Source: Clostridia bacterium | GTDB taxonomy: Bacteria; Bacillota; Clostridia; Christensenellales; CAG-138 | Direction of reading: 5' to 3' | Assembly (NCBI GenBank): GCA_016292635.1 | Contig: JAEDIC010000001.1 | Coordinates: 131,631 to 195,630, forward strand | Length of the DNA stretch: 64,000 nt | In this document: positions 42,735-51,746 of the stretch, piece after piece | Numbering within the stretch: the first letter of the stretch is position 1 | How the letters are laid out: each line of letters begins with the position of its first letter | Translations under genes and position numbers: made by a program | The notes under the pieces: generated by a model | Seen by the model: the letters and a program-made list of their open reading frames with translations, nothing else | The model's database searches: none | What the model was told of the DNA's origin: nothing

Positions 42735-42800
42735 GAGTATAGTTATCCTTCCAGAAAAGATACAGCGAAGCTTAAAATGGGCTTGTGATTTTTAAAAAAC

Positions 42801-44360
42801 CTACACCTTCACCACAAACACCGTTGGCATGAGCCCGCCCGCTTCTGTGCGCACCTCGGTTATAAGCTTAAGGCCGGGCCTGTCACGAAGCTGTTTTTTA
42901 AGCAATGTATACTCCATTGTGTACAGTATGGCGATGCCGCCTTTTTTAACCCACTTGGGCAGGTTGTCAAGTATGCCTGCGTACAGGGCGGCGTTGTTCT
43001 TGTGGCTGCTCACACGGTTGCCGAAGGGCAGGTTGGCGATAAGCTCGTCATAGGGTCTGTCCGCCTCAAAGCGCAGGCAGTCGTTTACTATAAACTTGGC
43101 CTTTGAACCTGCGGCCTCTGCGTTTTTTCGGGCGATGTCTATGGCGCTGTGAGCTATGTCTATGCCGGTAAGAGCGGCGCAGGGCATAAGCTTTTCCCGC
43201 TCTATGAGGAATGTGCCGCTGCCGCAGCATATATCCAGCACCCTTGCATCCTTTGAAAGATAATTTTCCGCATATCTCAGCACGGCGGCCGCCGTTGCGG
43301 GGTGCATACTGGCGGGAAGGGCGCCCAACCTGTAGACAAATCGCGTATCCGGCACCGTCAGCAGCTTAAGGTAAATATTTGCGCTGCCGTTTGAGCGGTG
43401 CTCTATTCTAAGCTCCGCCTCGTAGCTTGAGGGGGAGTTTTGTATTATGTCGCCGTCCATATAGCCTGCAAGTTCCTTTGCAAGCTGCGCCCTGTTCAGC
43501 TGACCGCCCCGAAGCTCTATGCGGTAGCCAAAAGGAGGATTGCCCTCATGGCAGGCGGGCAGCAGCTTTTCCATATATCCCTTTGCCTTTATGGCGACGC
43601 CCTTCAGGTTGGGGTTGCAGTTTGCGGATATTTCTATCAGCGCCTCGGTGAAAGAGCGGGCACGGAATAACCCCGCAATGTCATCGGTATGCACCCTTAC
43701 GGAAGATTGATGCACCGCCGCCACCCTGTATCCAAGGCCGGTTATCTCCCGGGCAAGGCCGTCTGCCAGCTTGTCCGGCGCTATCAACACAATCTCAACG
43801 GGCTGGGGCAGCTTCGTGAATGTATGGGATTCAAAGGTAAGGAAGCTTTTCAGCGCCGTAGATAATGCGTACTGCTCCTCCTTAACGTGGGGCTGCTCTT
43901 CAGGCGTGGCCGCCGGGGAAACCCGATAGTCCTCAAGATATGCCTTCGCTTTATCCCCGCCTATTGCCCCTATGGCAAGCAGCATTGCGGGGCGGACGAA
44001 GCGGGTGTCTTCTTTGTCCAGTGCTTCCGTAAGGGGCGAAAGGTCGTCGGGCCTGCCTATATAGGAAACCAGCCTTGCGGATTGCTGCCTGAGCTTTGGG
44101 GATGCCCCTTTAAGGCCGCGGTGCAGCGCCGCCCTGTCCTCCCCAAGAAATTCCTCTATCCGTGCGGCGTATTCTTTGCGCCTTGCGCAGCGCCATAGAA
44201 AAGCCGCCGCCGGGGCAAAGCCCTCTCTGTAAAGCTCCAATGCGGCGTCCAATGCCTCGTTCGCGTTCTTCATCAGCAGATCGGGACCGTTTTCCTGGGT
44301 AAGCCGCTTTTTTACCTGCTCGGCGGTAAGTATCCGCCGGGGCCTGTTGGTTTCCTTCAT
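42801..44360 (-). CDS. RNA methyltransferase (RlmL/Trm14 type) with N-terminal HEAT-like domain
   Basis: The protein has 519 residues. An alpha-helical, HEAT-like region (about 1-160) is followed by a THUMP-like segment (about 200-330) and a Rossmann methyltransferase domain (about 345-519) with DICCGSGTFLIE for SAM binding. The catalytic motif is NLPFGNR, where most N2-guanine RNA methyltransferases have NPPYG. It likely methylates a guanine in tRNA or rRNA. The HEAT extension is not standard. It starts 4 bases after murG, so the two form an operon. Confidence 0.8.
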   Translation of the reverse strand: MKETNRPRRILTAEQVKKRLTQENGPDLLMKNANEALDAALELYREGFAPAAAFLWRCARRKEYAARIEEFLGEDRAALHRGLKGASPKLRQQSARLVSYIGRPDDLSPLTEALDKEDTRFVRPAMLLAIGAIGGDKAKAYLEDYRVSPAATPEEQPHVKEEQYALSTALKSFLTFESHTFTKLPQPVEIVLIAPDKLADGLAREITGLGYRVAAVHQSSVRVHTDDIAGLFRARSFTEALIEISANCNPNLKGVAIKAKGYMEKLLPACHEGNPPFGYRIELRGGQLNRAQLAKELAGYMDGDIIQNSPSSYEAELRIEHRSNGSANIYLKLLTVPDTRFVYRLGALPASMHPATAAAVLRYAENYLSKDARVLDICCGSGTFLIEREKLMPCAALTGIDIAHSAIDIARKNAEAAGSKAKFIVNDCLRFEADRPYDELIANLPFGNRVSSHKNNAALYAGILDNLPKWVKKGGIAILYTMEYTLLKKQLRDRPGLKLITEVRTEAGGLMPTVFVVKV

Positions 44361-44364
44361 ATTG

Positions 44365-45429
44365 TTATTTCTCCGTCTGCTGCCGTATCACAGACAGCAC
44401 CTCGTCCGTGCCGTCCGCCAGTGCGTCTGAGCTCATGGCGGATATGAATGACAGCCGCCTGTCGTAAAGGTCGTTTATTGCGTCAAAGAGGGTATCCGGG
44501 GTCATCTGCGCCTGATCCAGCGTCATGGCGTATCCCTTGCGGGCAAAGTAGCCTGCGTTTAGAATCTGGTCGCCCCGGGATGCGGAAAGCGGCAGGGGTA
44601 TAAGCAGTGCCGGCTTTGCAAGGGCCAGAAACTCAAACACGGCGTTTGCCCCCGCTCTTGAAAGTATAACGTCTGCCGCCGCAAGAAGGTCGGGGAGCTC
44701 GTCGGATATGTATTCATACTGCCTGTATGCGGGGTCGTCTATGCTCTTATCCAGCTTGCCCTTGCCGCAAAGGTGTATTATGTCAAATGTACGGCTGAGC
44801 TTTGGCAGCGCCGCTCTCAATGCCTCGTTTACCGCAAGGGCCCCCTGGCTGCCGCCCATCATTAGCAGTATGGGCTTTTCCCCGGTGAATCCGGTGAACT
44901 CAAGACCTTTTTCCGCCCTGCCTTCATACAGCTCCGGCCGGATGGGGGTGCCTGTGAATATTCCCTTTGCCCCAACGTGCTTAAGGGTGTCCTCAAATGT
45001 TACGCATACCTTATCCGCAAACTTTGCGGTTATCCTGTTTGCAAGGCCGGGAGTATAGTCGCTCTCGTGAGCCACTACAGGGGCTTTGCCCTTTGCCGCA
45101 ATAACCACCGGAACCGACACAAAGCCGCCCTTGCTGAACACAACGTCCGGCCGCACTTCCTTTATTACGCGCCGCGCCTGAAAAATTCCCTTTACCACCC
45201 GGAAGGGGTCGGTGAAATTCTTAAGGGAAAAATACCGCCTCAGCTTACCCGCGGATATCTCGTGGTAGGTTACGTCCTCCCTGTGGGATACCAGTCCCTT
45301 TTCAATGCCGTCCGCCGTGCCGATGTAGTGAACGGTATACCCCTCCGCCTTAAGGCGGGGCAGCAGGGCAAGGTTTGGGGTAACGTGACCGGCAGAGCCG
45401 CCGCCGGTGAGTATTATGGTCTTTGTCAT
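44365..45429 (-). CDS. murG: UDP-GlcNAc:lipid I N-acetylglucosaminyltransferase
   Basis: The protein has 354 residues, a GT28-fold enzyme with GGGSAGHVTPNLAL at the N-terminus, GGSQGA, and SRAGANAVFEFLALAKPALLIPLPLSASRGDQ near the donor site. It makes lipid II at the inner face of the membrane. It is outside the usual dcw cluster here and is paired with an RNA methyltransferase. GAAAGGA precedes the ATG. Confidence 0.95.
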   Translation of the reverse strand: MTKTIILTGGGSAGHVTPNLALLPRLKAEGYTVHYIGTADGIEKGLVSHREDVTYHEISAGKLRRYFSLKNFTDPFRVVKGIFQARRVIKEVRPDVVFSKGGFVSVPVVIAAKGKAPVVAHESDYTPGLANRITAKFADKVCVTFEDTLKHVGAKGIFTGTPIRPELYEGRAEKGLEFTGFTGEKPILLMMGGSQGALAVNEALRAALPKLSRTFDIIHLCGKGKLDKSIDDPAYRQYEYISDELPDLLAAADVILSRAGANAVFEFLALAKPALLIPLPLSASRGDQILNAGYFARKGYAMTLDQAQMTPDTLFDAINDLYDRRLSFISAMSSDALADGTDEVLSVIRQQTEK

Positions 45430-45453
45430 GGCTTTCCTTTCAGGTCGGGGGAA

Positions 45454-45469
45454 TGTTTCACGTGAAACA
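45454..45469. promoter_or_regulatory. parS site 5
   Basis: TGTTTCACGTGAAACA, perfect, 25 bases upstream of murG. Confidence 0.95.
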
Positions 45470-45559
45470 TCCGGCCGAATCTATAATACTATTCGCTTTG
45501 ATGTTATATTATGCCGCAAAGCGCGCATTTGTTTTAAAACAGGCCGTGGAAAACTCCTG

Positions 45560-45810
45560 AACCGCCAGGGGCGCAGCCCGTGACTTTCAACCTGCTTCAG
45601 GCGACATAAGGTCAATTGCCCATCGGGGGAAGGGAGGACGCCCTGGGGCGCGTGTGGTGAAAGCGTAATAAAGCCCCGGACCTTGGTTATTTGCGGGCTT
45701 CGCCGTCCGGGCCTTTAGCGTTGCCCCATTTGGTGGACGTGGGTTGCGCCCGGAGGGCGGGAGCCCCAAAGACAAAAGGCGAAACCGGAATCCCTCGAAA
45801 AAGTTATCCC
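45560..45810 (-). repeat. Family C structured repeat, diverged copy
   Basis: The minus strand has TTTTTCGAGGGATTCCGGTTTCGCC and later GGCGAAGCCCGCAAATAACC, AAGGTCCGGGGC (listed in pieces). This matches the order of the copies at 15960 and 54046 but carries about 60 extra bases in the middle. It fills the gene-free gap between murG and the DUF815 gene. Confidence 0.55.
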
Positions 45811-45857
45811 GCTGCTTTTTTATACTCTGATTTTTAAAGTATATCATTCCCTGGCGA

Positions 45858-45886
45858 TTGCCGCAAGGACGGGGTTGTGGTATGCT
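45858..45886 (+). promoter_or_regulatory. Promoter of the DUF815 gene
   Basis: TTGCCG (45858-45863), 17 bases, then TATGCT (45881-45886), about 50 bases before the start. Confidence 0.5.
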
Positions 45887-45938
45887 GAATACAGGGCAGG
45901 TTCATATGCCCATACAATACTTTCCGGGAGGGAGCTCC

Positions 45939-47255
45939 ATGAATTTCAACGACCGGGAGGGCCGGGAGGCCCTTGCAGAGGCATACGCCCTTTTTGCCCG
46001 CTCTGCCCTTATTCCAGAGAGCCCTGCTATGGTAAGGCTTTTCAATATGCTGGAGCAGCTTTATACCGGCGCCCTTGCCGACGCCTGCCGCAGCTATCAT
46101 GACGCCATGTCCCTCATGCTGTCCTCCCCCGCCCGCCGGGTAAGCGGCAGCCTGCTTGTGGATCAGCTGCTGTATCTTGCCATTCAGCATGAGCATCCCT
46201 TTGCCCTATCCGCCGCGGCGGGAATACGTGATGAGGCCATTTTCAAGGCCATGGAGGAGGAGCTGCAGGTGTTGGGCGGTTTATCTCAGCTTAAAAGTGA
46301 GCATTTCATATCCATGGTTCAGGAGCGCCGCCGCATCAGGGCGCGGGACGACATATCCGCAAAGTCTGCCGCCGTATGGTCCGGAGCGCCCCTGCCCCAG
46401 AGCCGCACCCAGCCCCAGTTTCAGGAGGAGCCCGTTCATATGCCCCTTGCCTTTGCCCCCCTTGAGTACGGCGACTTTGGCCTTACAGACAGCTTTGTGT
46501 CGGATGAGGCGCTGGAGGAAATATACCTCCGGCTCCTTGAGACCCGCGACTGGGCCTCACTTACCGAGGATCTTTGGAATTTCTTTTCAGCCTATGGCAC
46601 CGGAGACTTCCTGCGCTGTCGGGCATTTTCCATAAAGAACAACCTCCTCTCCCCTCTGCCGGAGAAGGTCATAGCCCCGCTCATCCCCCTTTCCCTTTAC
46701 GAGGCCCAGCATACCCGCCTTATGGAAAACACCATCCGCTTCATGCGGGGGGAAAGCTGCTCCTCCCTCCTCCTCACGGGCGAAGCTGGCGTGGGCAAGA
46801 CCGCCCATGTTGTAGCCCTGCTCCATGAGCTGCCCGAGGTGCGCCTTGTGCTGGCCTGCCGTGGGGACCTTGACGCCCTGAACGGCCTCCTTCCCCGCCT
46901 TGCCGTTCAGCCTTTGAAGTTCATACTTTTGCTGGACGATATAGACCCGGATGGCGATGAGCTTCGTCTTTTCGCCTCCCGTACCCTTGGCTTCGCCGCC
47001 CTGCCGCAAAACGTCATCCTTTACGGCACTTCCCGCAAAGGCAATGCAGGACCATATGCCAACACACTATCCTTCCTCTATCCCGACCTTGCCCGCTTTG
47101 CCGATATGATTTCCGAGCTGTTGGAAAATGACGGCGCGTACATCGACCGCCGCTCCATCCACAACGCCGCCGTGGATCATCAGGTGGACGTCCGGGAAAA
47201 GCTCACCTTCCGCGGCGCCCGCTCCGTTGCGGATAAGCTGAAGGAACGGGAGTAA
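45939..47255 (+). CDS. AAA+ ATPase, DUF815 family
   Basis: The protein has 438 residues. The start at 45939 follows GGGAGGGAG. An N-terminal helical half (1-250) precedes the ATPase domain with Walker A TGEAGVGKT and Walker B FILLLDDID. It ends with YPDLARFADM-like DUF815 features (FASRTLGFAALPQNVILYGTSRKGNA). Family members are uncharacterised, and some are compared to DnaC-like or ClpX-like loaders. A family A repeat begins 12 bases after the stop. Confidence 0.8.
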   Translation: MNFNDREGREALAEAYALFARSALIPESPAMVRLFNMLEQLYTGALADACRSYHDAMSLMLSSPARRVSGSLLVDQLLYLAIQHEHPFALSAAAGIRDEAIFKAMEEELQVLGGLSQLKSEHFISMVQERRRIRARDDISAKSAAVWSGAPLPQSRTQPQFQEEPVHMPLAFAPLEYGDFGLTDSFVSDEALEEIYLRLLETRDWASLTEDLWNFFSAYGTGDFLRCRAFSIKNNLLSPLPEKVIAPLIPLSLYEAQHTRLMENTIRFMRGESCSSLLLTGEAGVGKTAHVVALLHELPEVRLVLACRGDLDALNGLLPRLAVQPLKFILLLDDIDPDGDELRLFASRTLGFAALPQNVILYGTSRKGNAGPYANTLSFLYPDLARFADMISELLENDGAYIDRRSIHNAAVDHQVDVREKLTFRGARSVADKLKERE

Positions 47256-47266
47256 GTGAAGGACCG

Positions 47267-47408
47267 TCTTCTTTTTCCTTTTCTTTTCCCGGAAAAAGAA
47301 AGGAGAAAAGAAGCAAAAAGAGAAAGAAAAGCGAAAGCATGGTTAAAATATCGAATAAGCCTCTTTAGTGCGTTTTCCAAATTAGGCCTCGATGGGAGGC
47401 CAAATTTG
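47267..47408 (+). repeat. Family A composite repeat after the DUF815 gene
   Basis: The hairpin (about 47267-47313) is followed by the purine segment AAAAAGAGAAAGAAAAG and GCGAAAGCATGGTTAAAATA. The palindrome (47378-47408) closes it. One arm reads CAAATTAGGCCTC, giving a single mismatch. Confidence 0.85.
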
Positions 47409-47526
47409 TTTTTGGCGAAAATAATGCCGGAGGGAAATGCATACCAAAAGGCTTTCCTTTATAAAGGAAGATGTGGGCGCGGGCTGAATGAGTGTTTGTC
47501 TGCTCCCTTCGCCTCCATTCCTACGC

Positions 47527-47553
47527 AAAAAAAGCAGGCCTTGCCGGCCTGCT
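47527..47553 (-). terminator. Intrinsic terminator of the hydrogenase gene
   Basis: AGCAGGCC, GGCAA, GGCCTGCT followed by TTTTTT on minus, 27 bases after the stop. A strong canonical terminator. Confidence 0.92.
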
Positions 47554-47579
47554 TGCTGGGTATTGTTATCTGCGTCCTT

Positions 47580-49346
47580 TTAGCGGGGATACTTTTCCTT
47601 TGCCTTATAGATGGTGTGCAGCAGCTCGTGCGCCTTGTGGGAGTTGGGCGCTTCAAGGAATTCATCATACAGCTGCTTTATCTGGGGGTTGTTGTGGCTC
47701 TGCCTGAGTACCAGGCGTTCGTCCTCGCTGTACAGGGCCTTTGCTCTCTTTTCCTTGTAGGTGTCCAGTATATCGTCATCCTCATTGGGCAGGAAGCAGG
47801 GACGAACCAGAGGCTGACCGCCGCCCGCGATGCATCCGCCCGGGCATCCCATTATCTCGATGAAATGATACTTGCTCCTGCCTGCCCGTATTTCATCCAG
47901 CAGTACCTTGGCGTTTTTCATGCCGTGGGCGATGGCCACGTTTACCGTCATTCCGTTGATATCCAGAGAGGCTTCCCTTATTCCATCAAGGCCCCGAACC
48001 GCCTCAAAGGCGATGCCTTCGTGTTCCCTGCCGGTAAGCACATAGTATACGGTGCGGAGGGCCGCCTCCATAACGCCGCCGGTAACGCCGAATATGACGG
48101 CGGCGCCGGAGTAATCGCCCAGCAGGTCAGGGTCGAATTCCTCGTCCGGCAGCCTGTCGAAAATTATACCGGAGCGCTTTATCATGCGGGCCAGCTCCCG
48201 GGTTGTGAGCACGGCGTCCACATCCGGCATACCGTCCGCCTTAAGCTGCTCCCGCTCCTTTTCGTATTTCTTGGCTGTGCAGGGCATTACGGAAACCACG
48301 AATATATCCCTTGGGTCAATGCCGTTTTTCTCGGCGTAGTATGTTTTTATTATTGCGCCCTGCATCTGGTGGGGGGATTTGCAGGAGGAAAGGTGATCGA
48401 GAAGATCGCCGTAGTTATATTCGGCATAGTTTATCCAGCCGGGGGAGCAGGAGGTTATCATGGGCAGAACGCCGCCGTTTTTTATGCGGTCCAGCAGCTC
48501 TGTGCCCTCCTCCATTATGGTAAGGTCCGCGGCGAAGTTGGTATCGTATACCTTATGGAAGCCAAGCCTCCTCAGGGCGGCAACCATCTTGCCGGTAACG
48601 GGGGTGCCTATGGGCATTCCAAACTCCTCGCCCAGTGCGGCGCGCACGGCGGGAGCGGTCTGCACGATAACGTGCTTGCCTGCCTTGAAGGCCTCGTCAA
48701 CCTTGTCTATTTCGGATTTTTCCATCAATGCGCCGGTGGGGCATACGGTAACGCACTGTCCGCACAGTATGCAGGGGGACTTTGCCATGGAGCGGTTTTC
48801 GGCGGGGGCCACTATGGTGCGGAAGCCCCGGTTTTCAAAGCCCAATATGCTCATGCCGTGGGCGTTGGCGCAGCGGGCTATGCAGCGTCCGCACAGAATG
48901 CACTTGGAGGTGTCCCGAACTATCGATGGGGTAAGCTGATCCACCGTAACGGGGGTTTTTGCGCCATGATACTGGCCTTCCCGCGCTCCGGTGAGATATG
49001 CCACATGGAGCAGCTCGCATCTGCCGTTTTTATCGCACTGCTGGCAGTTCTGGTTATGGTTGGAAAGCAGCAGCTCCACCGAAGTGCGGCGGGCAGCCAC
49101 CGCTGCGGGGGAGGAGATGAGCACCTCCATGCCTTCGTTTACCGGGTATACGCAGGAGGCAACCAGGGTGCGGGCGCCCTTAACCTCCACGAGGCAGACC
49201 CGGCAGGAACCCTGGGAGCATTCTCCGTGGTTGAAGGCGCAAAGGGAGGGTATGTCATATCCGCAGGCTCTGGCGGCCTCCAGTATGGTCAGTCCCTCCT
49301 CTACCTGATAGGGGATGCCTTCGATTTTGATGTTGATCTTTGCCAT
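47580..49346 (-). CDS. hydA: [FeFe] hydrogenase, group A
   Basis: The protein has 588 residues. Domains in order are an N-terminal [2Fe-2S] ferredoxin fold (CAFNHGECSQGSCRVC), a His-ligated cluster domain (HNQNCQQCDKNGRCELL), two [4Fe-4S] clusters (CILCGRCIARC and CILCGQCVTVCP) and the H-cluster domain. The three H-cluster signatures are TSCSPGW, MPCTAKK and MGCPGGCIAGGGQP. It evolves or consumes H2 using ferredoxin. No HydB/HydC or maturation genes (HydEFG) are in the window, so it appears as a stand-alone monomeric or separately encoded subunit. GGAAGGAG precedes the ATG. Confidence 0.95.
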   Translation of the reverse strand: MAKINIKIEGIPYQVEEGLTILEAARACGYDIPSLCAFNHGECSQGSCRVCLVEVKGARTLVASCVYPVNEGMEVLISSPAAVAARRTSVELLLSNHNQNCQQCDKNGRCELLHVAYLTGAREGQYHGAKTPVTVDQLTPSIVRDTSKCILCGRCIARCANAHGMSILGFENRGFRTIVAPAENRSMAKSPCILCGQCVTVCPTGALMEKSEIDKVDEAFKAGKHVIVQTAPAVRAALGEEFGMPIGTPVTGKMVAALRRLGFHKVYDTNFAADLTIMEEGTELLDRIKNGGVLPMITSCSPGWINYAEYNYGDLLDHLSSCKSPHQMQGAIIKTYYAEKNGIDPRDIFVVSVMPCTAKKYEKEREQLKADGMPDVDAVLTTRELARMIKRSGIIFDRLPDEEFDPDLLGDYSGAAVIFGVTGGVMEAALRTVYYVLTGREHEGIAFEAVRGLDGIREASLDINGMTVNVAIAHGMKNAKVLLDEIRAGRSKYHFIEIMGCPGGCIAGGGQPLVRPCFLPNEDDDILDTYKEKRAKALYSEDERLVLRQSHNNPQIKQLYDEFLEAPNSHKAHELLHTIYKAKEKYPR

Positions 49347-49577
49347 GCTTTTTTTGATCTCCTTCCGACTGAAAATTTAGTGGGGCAGCGCCGAATATCC
49401 CATGTGAGACCGCCGGTGAAAGCATATACCTGCGGCAGCCTCATATCTGCGGTTTTCGGCCTTCCCTGTTTTTTCGGTGGTTGTTTTACGGTTTGGCAGC
49501 AGATTGTGCGCCAGATGTTTTAATAAGGGCAATTCGAGGGAGTGAGATGTGGAAGGCAATGCGCAAAGAACAATAAA

Positions 49578-49598
49578 GCGCCCTTAATATAAGGGCGC
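49578..49598 (-). terminator. Terminator-like hairpin in the hydA leader
   Basis: GCGCCCTTA, TAT, TAAGGGCGC, then TTTATTG on minus. It lies 230 bases before hydA and downstream of the dyad at 49617. There is no minus gene upstream to terminate, so it could be an attenuator in a long hydA leader. Confidence 0.5.
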
Positions 49599-49616
49599 AA
49601 AGCAAACAATAAACAG

Positions 49617-49641
49617 ATATTGTATCATACCGATACAATAT
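49617..49641. promoter_or_regulatory. Perfect dyad upstream of hydA
   Basis: ATATTGTATC, 5 bases, GATACAATAT. It is a 10-bp perfect inverted repeat typical of a dimeric regulator site and overlaps possible promoter hexamers. It differs from the Rex box (4-base spacer, TTGTGA/TCACAA arms). Confidence 0.5.
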
Positions 49642-49995
49642 TTTTTCAGTATGCTCAACAGTTCCTTTGCGCACCGGCAGGCACAGCGGTTTTCCCCCGT
49701 ACCCTATCGTTCTCTCATCCATGGCGGTTCGCTTTAGGAAAAAAGAATCGGAATGTTGTGTGATTTTACACTTATGGGGCGATACCCATTGTATTATTTA
49801 TGGTATTATACCTTATATAATATAAAGATTGCAATAAAAATATCATTGTTTCTTTCCCGCATTTTTCTCCGCCGGGGGCAAATCGCCGGTTTGTCGCTTA
49901 TATTTGCCCATTCGCCTATTCCAACTTTGCCCTTTTTGTGCTATCATATAAGTTGGCAAAATGCCTGACCACAGAATACACACAGGAGGTTATCT

Positions 49996-51384
49996 ATGCA
50001 GATATACAACACCATGACCCGCAAAAAGGAGGAGCTCATTCCCCTGGTACCCGGCGAGATCAGCATGTACGTATGCGGCCCCACCGTATACAACTTCTTC
50101 CACATCGGCAACGCCCGCCCCTTCGTGGTATTCGATACCCTTCGCAGGTATCTTGAATACAGGGGTTATAAGGTAAAGTTTATTCAGAACTTTACCGACA
50201 TAGACGACAAGCTCATCCGAAAGGCAAACGAAGAGGGCATCACCGTGCCCCAGGTTGCGGAGCGCTATATTAAGGAATACTATACCGACGCAGACGCCCT
50301 TTCCGTAGAGCGGGCCACCTGCAACCCCCGCGCTACCGAGCACATTCCCCAGATAATCTCCCTGGTGGAGACCCTCATCGAAAAGGGCCATGCGTACCCC
50401 GCCGACAATGGCGACGTTTACTTCTCCGTCCGCTCCTTCCCCGGCTACGGCAAGCTGTCCGGACAGTCCATCGAGGATCTGGAGAGCGGCGCCCGCATCG
50501 ACCCCACCGAGCACAAGAAGGACCCCCTTGACTTCGCCCTCTGGAAGGGCGCGAAGCCCGGCGAGCCCGCGTGGGATTGCCCCTGGGGCAAAGGCAGGCC
50601 CGGCTGGCATATCGAGTGCAGCGCCATGAGCATGGAGCTTCTGGGTCCCACCTTCGACATCCATGCGGGCGGTCAGGACCTTGTGTTCCCCCATCATGAA
50701 AACGAGATAGCCCAGAGCGAGGCCGCCACCGGCAAGCCCTTCGCCCGTTATTGGATGCACAACGGCTACATAAACGTAAACAATCAGAAGATGTCCAAGT
50801 CCCTTGGCAACTTCCTGCTTGTCCGTGATATCGGCAAGGAATTCGACCTTGAGGCGGTTCGCCTGTTCCTGCTGGGCGCCCATTACCGCAATCCCGTAAA
50901 CTTCTCCCGTGATCTTGTGGAGCAGTCCAACGCCGGCCTGGGCCGTATACGCACCGCCCGCGAGCGCCTGGCAGAGGCCAAGGAAGGCCCCGCTACCGAT
51001 GCGGACGCCTCATTCATCGCCTCCCTCGATGAATTCAAAAAGGCCTTCTGCGACGCCATGGACGACGACCTTAACACCGCAGATGCAATCGGCGTGCTGT
51101 TCGACTACACCCGTGCGGTAAACACCTTCGTTACCGAGCCCCGCAGCCGTGAGGCTCTGGACAAGGCGGCGGAGCTGTTCGACAGCATCACCTCCGTGCT
51201 GGGCATTCTTCAGCATCAGAAGGCAGAGGAATTCCCCGCCGAGGCTCTGGCTCTCCTTGAGGAGCGCGCCATCGTCCGCAAGGCCAAGGACTGGGCCCGT
51301 GCCGACGCCATCCGTGACGAGCTGAAGGCAATGGGCTATGCCGTTGAGGACAGCAAGGACGGGGCCAAGCTGAAAAAGATATAA
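49996..51384 (+). CDS. cysS: Cysteinyl-tRNA synthetase
   Basis: The protein has 462 residues, a class I synthetase with VCGPTVYNFFHIGNARPF (HIGH-type motif and zinc Cys), GWHIECSAMSM, and KMSKSLGNF. AGGAGG precedes the ATG at 49996. A family B repeat with a terminator hairpin follows 27 bases after the stop. Confidence 0.97.
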   Translation: MQIYNTMTRKKEELIPLVPGEISMYVCGPTVYNFFHIGNARPFVVFDTLRRYLEYRGYKVKFIQNFTDIDDKLIRKANEEGITVPQVAERYIKEYYTDADALSVERATCNPRATEHIPQIISLVETLIEKGHAYPADNGDVYFSVRSFPGYGKLSGQSIEDLESGARIDPTEHKKDPLDFALWKGAKPGEPAWDCPWGKGRPGWHIECSAMSMELLGPTFDIHAGGQDLVFPHHENEIAQSEAATGKPFARYWMHNGYINVNNQKMSKSLGNFLLVRDIGKEFDLEAVRLFLLGAHYRNPVNFSRDLVEQSNAGLGRIRTARERLAEAKEGPATDADASFIASLDEFKKAFCDAMDDDLNTADAIGVLFDYTRAVNTFVTEPRSREALDKAAELFDSITSVLGILQHQKAEEFPAEALALLEERAIVRKAKDWARADAIRDELKAMGYAVEDSKDGAKLKKI

Positions 51385-51410
51385 TACCGTCTGTACCTGT
51401 TGACCACCCT

Positions 51411-51573
51411 TACAGGCTGTCGAAAAAGTGGCGTCGCGCCACTTTTTCGAGGTTTGCGTGGCTCCCTTGTGCCTGCGGCACGGCCAGGGAGCCGTGCAAA
51501 TAAACCCTTGCCGCGCAAGGCTTATGCGGATTTGCCCCATTAGTCGCCAAATCCGATTGAAGCCTTAGCCCCC
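51411..51573 (+). repeat. Family B structured repeat, copy 3
   Basis: The element starts with GGCTGTCGAAAAAGTGGCG, continues with TGGCTCCCTTGTGCCTGCGG, CTTGCCGCGCAAGGCTTATG, CGGATTTGCCCC and CGCCAAATCCGATTGAAGCC. It lies directly after cysS and carries the terminator at 51421-51449. Confidence 0.8.
51421..51449 (+). terminator. Terminator of cysS inside the family B repeat
   Basis: CGAAAAAGTGGCG, TCG, CGCCACTTTTTCG form a 13-bp stem with a T5 run in the descending arm. It acts as a bidirectional-type hairpin, 36 bases after the cysS stop. Confidence 0.75.
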
Positions 51574-51705
51574 AAGGGAGGTTTCCGCGGGCAGAGGCTC
51601 CCCTTACGCAAGGGGGTCTTTTGGCCCTTATCCATCCCCCGGTAAAAAAGCCTTGCCATTTTTGCGCAATCCTTTAAACATTCCATGAACAACAGGCCCT
51701 ACGCC

Positions 51706-51734
51706 TTGAACAAAGGCGCGGCTCTTGGTAAAAT
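51706..51734 (+). promoter_or_regulatory. Promoter of the membrane-protein/SH3-sortase pair
   Basis: TTGAAC (51706-51711), 17 bases, then TAAAAT (51729-51734), 12 bases before the next ATG. Confidence 0.7.
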
Positions 51735-51746
51735 CAGGAGGAAACA

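Larger units (their letters stand above)
49347..49995. other. Divergent hydA-cysS intergenic region
   Basis: The 649 bases hold two dyads on the hydA side (49578-49598 and 49617-49641). An AT-rich block follows at 49780-49860, with a TATAAT at 49816-49821 that could serve cysS. No T-box specifier or GGGTGG-type antiterminator element is visible before cysS. No RNA gene is seen. Confidence 0.5.

Noticed and set aside
49486..49722. Minus-strand ORF of 78 codons upstream of hydA
   Set aside because: It spans both dyads of the hydA leader, lacks a ribosome site and has no family pattern.
49680..49995. T-box riboswitch before cysS
   Set aside because: Looked for because cysS genes in Firmicutes often have one; no GGGTGG-type antiterminator motif or terminator pair is present.
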